A stretch of 64,000 nucleotides of DNA from Nitrincola sp048264025. Lineage in GTDB: Bacteria > Pseudomonadota > Gammaproteobacteria > Pseudomonadales > Balneatricaceae. The notes under the pieces are model-generated. The model was not told the DNA's origin. It was given only the letters and a program-made list of their open reading frames with translations, and did no database searches. Made by a program: the position numbers and the translations under genes. The DNA lies in contig NZ_JBLXDN010000009.1 in NCBI RefSeq assembly GCF_048264025.1, positions 62,001 to 126,000 of the forward strand, written 5' to 3'. Below are positions 61,832 through 64,000 of the stretch, piece after piece; position 1 is the first letter of the stretch; each line of letters opens with the position of its first letter.

Positions 61832-63639
61832 GGTTTACCCAGCGCTTCTATTTCCTGCCAGTAACGCTGATATTCAGGGCTATCCTGGCGGGTGTAGTTA
61901 AGGTTACGGAACAAACTGGTCAGATGCACAAAATGTTTGCGCGCCAGCTCTTTTGTAGTCAGCGCTGGCAGATTTTCCAGGCTGCGAGTCAGTAGACGAA
62001 ACAGATCTCGCTGCCGGGCAATCGGCACCGAAATATCCACAGCATCAAAGGCATCCTGCTGCAAATACACCTGATCAAGACACTGTGACTTCTGCCAGAG
62101 AAGATAATCCTCCAGCGTTACGCCCTCCTCACCGGTCACCTGCATCATCTGCTGTACTTCTTCACCCTTTCTCAGCAATAACAGCATTTCACGCACCTGA
62201 GGTACCCAGTCTTTGTCCATATGCTCGGCAAACCAGGTTTCCAGCTGTTCCAGATAGCGAGACCAGGAGATCAGCGGATCCACGGCTGGATAGGCGCGTT
62301 TATAGGCCCGGTCAGCACTCAATCCCAGGAAGGTTTTCACCGTGCGCAGGGTTGATTGGGTCACCGGTTCTTCAAAGTTACCACCCGCCGGGGATACCGT
62401 ACCAATCAATGTCAGGCTACCCATCGAACCATCATTGGTACGTATCAGACCGGCTCGCTCATACAGTGCGCGCACGGCTGAGTCCAAATAAGCCGGAAAA
62501 GCTTCTTCGCCTGGTATTTCTTCCAGACGCCCGGACGTTTCGCGCATGGCCTGCGCCCAGCGCGAAGTCGAGTCAGCGATGAGCAACACGTTATAACCCA
62601 TCTGACGGTAGTACTCACTGATAGTGATGCCGGTATAGATGGACGCTTCACGCGCGGCCACCGGCATGGACGAGGTGTTACAGATGATCACCGTGCGATC
62701 CATCAAGGTGCCGCCTTTAGGGTCCGGTGTTTTCGGAAATTCAGTGATGGTTTCCACCACTTCACCAGCACGCTCACCACAGGCTACGATAATCACAATA
62801 TCGACATCTGAATAGCGAGAAATCAAACTTTGCAGTACCGTTTTCCCTGCCCCGAAAGGACCAGGTATGCAGGCAGTACCGCCTTTCGCTACCGGGAAAA
62901 AGGTATCAATCAAACGGATAGTCGTCAGCATCGGCTCATGCGGGTACATCCGCTCACTGTAACCGGCTCGCAGCAGATCACGATTCACTGGCACACGTAC
63001 TGGCCAGAACTGCTGCATGCACACTTCGTGCTCCTGCCCCTGTTGATCCCGCAGGCGCACCACTGGTGTAGTGACGGTAAAACTACCCTCCTGAACCCAG
63101 GTGACTTCAGCCTCACCGCGCAAGTTGAAGGGCACCATAATCTTATGGTTAAAGCGTCGCTCCTGCACTTTGCCAAGCACATCGCCCGCTTTGACCCGCG
63201 AACCGATTTTGACCAAGGGCTGAAAAGCCCAGTGCTGCTGCTGATCAATACCATCAACATCCAGACCCCGCGGCAAAAAGAAGCCGTGCTGGCCGGCAAT
63301 CAGCTCCAGCGGATTCTGCAAGCCATCATAGATTTGTCCCAGCAACCCTGGACCCAGCGCTACTGAGAGCAGTCGGCTGCTTTGCACCACCACATCACCG
63401 ATTGAGACACCGCGGGTATTTTCAAATACCTGCACATCCGCTTCACCATGACGGACACGCAATACCTCCGCCTGCAAACGCTCCTGACGACCATCGGCCG
63501 GCAGACGCGCAGGACAGATGTACACCACCTCATTTTTGACCAGCGCAAAAAACTCACCTTCATCGTCTTTCATCAGGCGAATGGTGACTATATCATCGCG
63601 CACACCCGCGACACGCGCGGTTACCGGTGTTGCATTCAT
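61825..63639 (-). CDS. V/A-type ATP synthase catalytic subunit A
   Basis: The catalytic subunit of an archaeal/vacuolar-type rotary ATPase, not of the usual F1. It has the P-loop GPFGAGKT (260-267), the A-type insert upstream of it (about 110-200), FPVAKGGTACIPG, and ADSTSRWAQAMRETSGRLEEIPGEEAFP. The length is 604 residues, near the family norm of about 580-600. It overlaps the upstream DUF2764 gene by four bases. The enzyme may pump Na+ or H+; the rotor subunit that would tell is outside the window. Confidence 0.95.
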   Translation of the reverse strand: MNATPVTARVAGVRDDIVTIRLMKDDEGEFFALVKNEVVYICPARLPADGRQERLQAEVLRVRHGEADVQVFENTRGVSIGDVVVQSSRLLSVALGPGLLGQIYDGLQNPLELIAGQHGFFLPRGLDVDGIDQQQHWAFQPLVKIGSRVKAGDVLGKVQERRFNHKIMVPFNLRGEAEVTWVQEGSFTVTTPVVRLRDQQGQEHEVCMQQFWPVRVPVNRDLLRAGYSERMYPHEPMLTTIRLIDTFFPVAKGGTACIPGPFGAGKTVLQSLISRYSDVDIVIIVACGERAGEVVETITEFPKTPDPKGGTLMDRTVIICNTSSMPVAAREASIYTGITISEYYRQMGYNVLLIADSTSRWAQAMRETSGRLEEIPGEEAFPAYLDSAVRALYERAGLIRTNDGSMGSLTLIGTVSPAGGNFEEPVTQSTLRTVKTFLGLSADRAYKRAYPAVDPLISWSRYLEQLETWFAEHMDKDWVPQVREMLLLLRKGEEVQQMMQVTGEEGVTLEDYLLWQKSQCLDQVYLQQDAFDAVDISVPIARQRDLFRLLTRSLENLPALTTKELARKHFVHLTSLFRNLNYTRQDSPEYQRYWQEIEALGKPH

Positions 63640-64000
63640 GTGTTAAATTCCTCAAACATCTGCTCTAGCTGCTGTTGAATACCACTGCTTTGCATTAGCT
63701 CACCACTCAGACCTTCAAAGGCAGTCAGAGCCGTATCAGCATCACCACTCAAACGCCGTTCAGCCAGCCCCCAGCGCAGCACAAAACAGATCACAGTTTC
63801 CAGGGTGAAGTGGTGACTACGCTCCGTAGCCAAAAGGTTCTGCCACAGATACTGATCCATACGATTCTGCAGATCACCGGTGCGGCCCTGCTCAAACAAC
63901 AGCCCCAACTCTTCCAGATAATCGACTTGTGTTTCCAGACCAAAAAAAGGTTCCTGCCAGTGACGGCGAATCCAGGGTGTCCAGCGTCCAAACCCCTGAA
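63636..64000 (-). CDS. DUF2764 family V-ATPase-associated protein (5' partial)
   Basis: The frame is open to the end of the window, so the gene continues beyond it; at least 120 residues of its C-terminal part are seen. It includes RWTPWIRRHWQEPFFGLE and FTLETVICFVLRWGLAERRL, which match my recollection of DUF2764 proteins found between subunits E and A in bacterial V/A-ATPase operons. It overlaps the subunit A start by four bases. Function unknown; it may replace the stalk subunit C. The family call is moderate because of truncation. Confidence 0.7.
   Translation of the reverse strand, partial: QGFGRWTPWIRRHWQEPFFGLETQVDYLEELGLLFEQGRTGDLQNRMDQYLWQNLLATERSHHFTLETVICFVLRWGLAERRLSGDADTALTAFEGLSGELMQSSGIQQQLEQMFEEFNT

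Noticed and set aside
1..64000. tRNA, rRNA, CRISPR or prophage features
   Set aside because: No T-loop/anticodon patterns, rRNA-like tracts, regularly spaced repeats or phage genes were found on reading the intergenic regions.

Overview
The window is chromosomal DNA of a gammaproteobacterium, most likely a marine or haloalkaliphilic member of the Oceanospirillales (Nitrincola/Marinobacterium-like). This rests on conserved gene blocks that match the Pseudomonas/Oceanospirillales order (proA-nadD-rsfS-rlmH-mrdA-rodA-rlpA-dacA-ybeD-lipB-lipA; parC beside an AhpA/YtjB-type protein; parE-yqiA-yqiB-nudF; xerD-dsbC-hom-thrC-recJ; ffh / rpsP-rimM-trmD-rplS) and on protein similarity. The taxon is an inference. 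No rRNA, tRNA, CRISPR array, phage or complete insertion sequence was seen.

Layout. 1-1560 (+): a partial DUF1538 membrane protein, a P-II-like protein and a CBS-domain protein form a small module. 1616-11509 (-): cell-elongation, ribosome-maturation, NAD and lipoate genes; mltB, often found between rodA and rlpA, is absent. 11676-15629: AhpA-like membrane protein converging with parC. 15738-23994 (+): a tight run of an unknown small protein, a ChaN-family protein and an eight-gene Mrp-type cation/proton antiporter in the order E-F-G-B-C-D-D-D. It has three NuoL/M/N-type subunits, and the third lacks the normally conserved TM5 glutamate. 24039-25118 (-): a zinc alcohol dehydrogenase. 25294-30174 (+): MoxR ATPase, CoxE-type VWA protein, large DUF2339 membrane protein. 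30350-32541 (+): MFS transporter with an AraC regulator. 32538-35092: rhodanese, epimerase, entericidin-like lipoprotein, LEA-type lipoprotein, DUF2798 protein.

35157-41689 (-): a dCache-PAS-GGDEF-EAL c-di-GMP protein heads nudF, yqiB, yqiA and parE with overlapping junctions. 41690-42750 is an AT-richer stretch with one orphan lipoprotein. 42751-44020 (-): endonuclease IV and a glutaredoxin-like protein. 44021-44621 is gene-free and carries two long, mutually related hairpin repeats in opposite orientation. 44622-46843 (-): ahpC-ahpF. 46948-53331 (-): recJ, thrC, hom, dsbC, xerD. 53328-54662 (-): an unknown anchored protein coupled to xerD. 54779-58252 (-): rplS, trmD, rimM, rpsP and ffh. 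58430-60564 (+): YpjD and a CorC-type protein. 60565-61831: two divergent Nudix hydrolases. 61825-64000 (-): the start of a V/A-type ATPase cluster (subunit A and a partial DUF2764 protein), running off the window.

The most unusual content is energetic and ionic: the rearranged Mrp complex, the V/A-type ATPase and the DUF1538/P-II-like/CBS module together suggest a cell with heavy demands on Na+, H+ or anion balance. The repeat pair upstream of the glutaredoxin-like gene and the unknown membrane-anchored gene before xerD are the main unexplained items.
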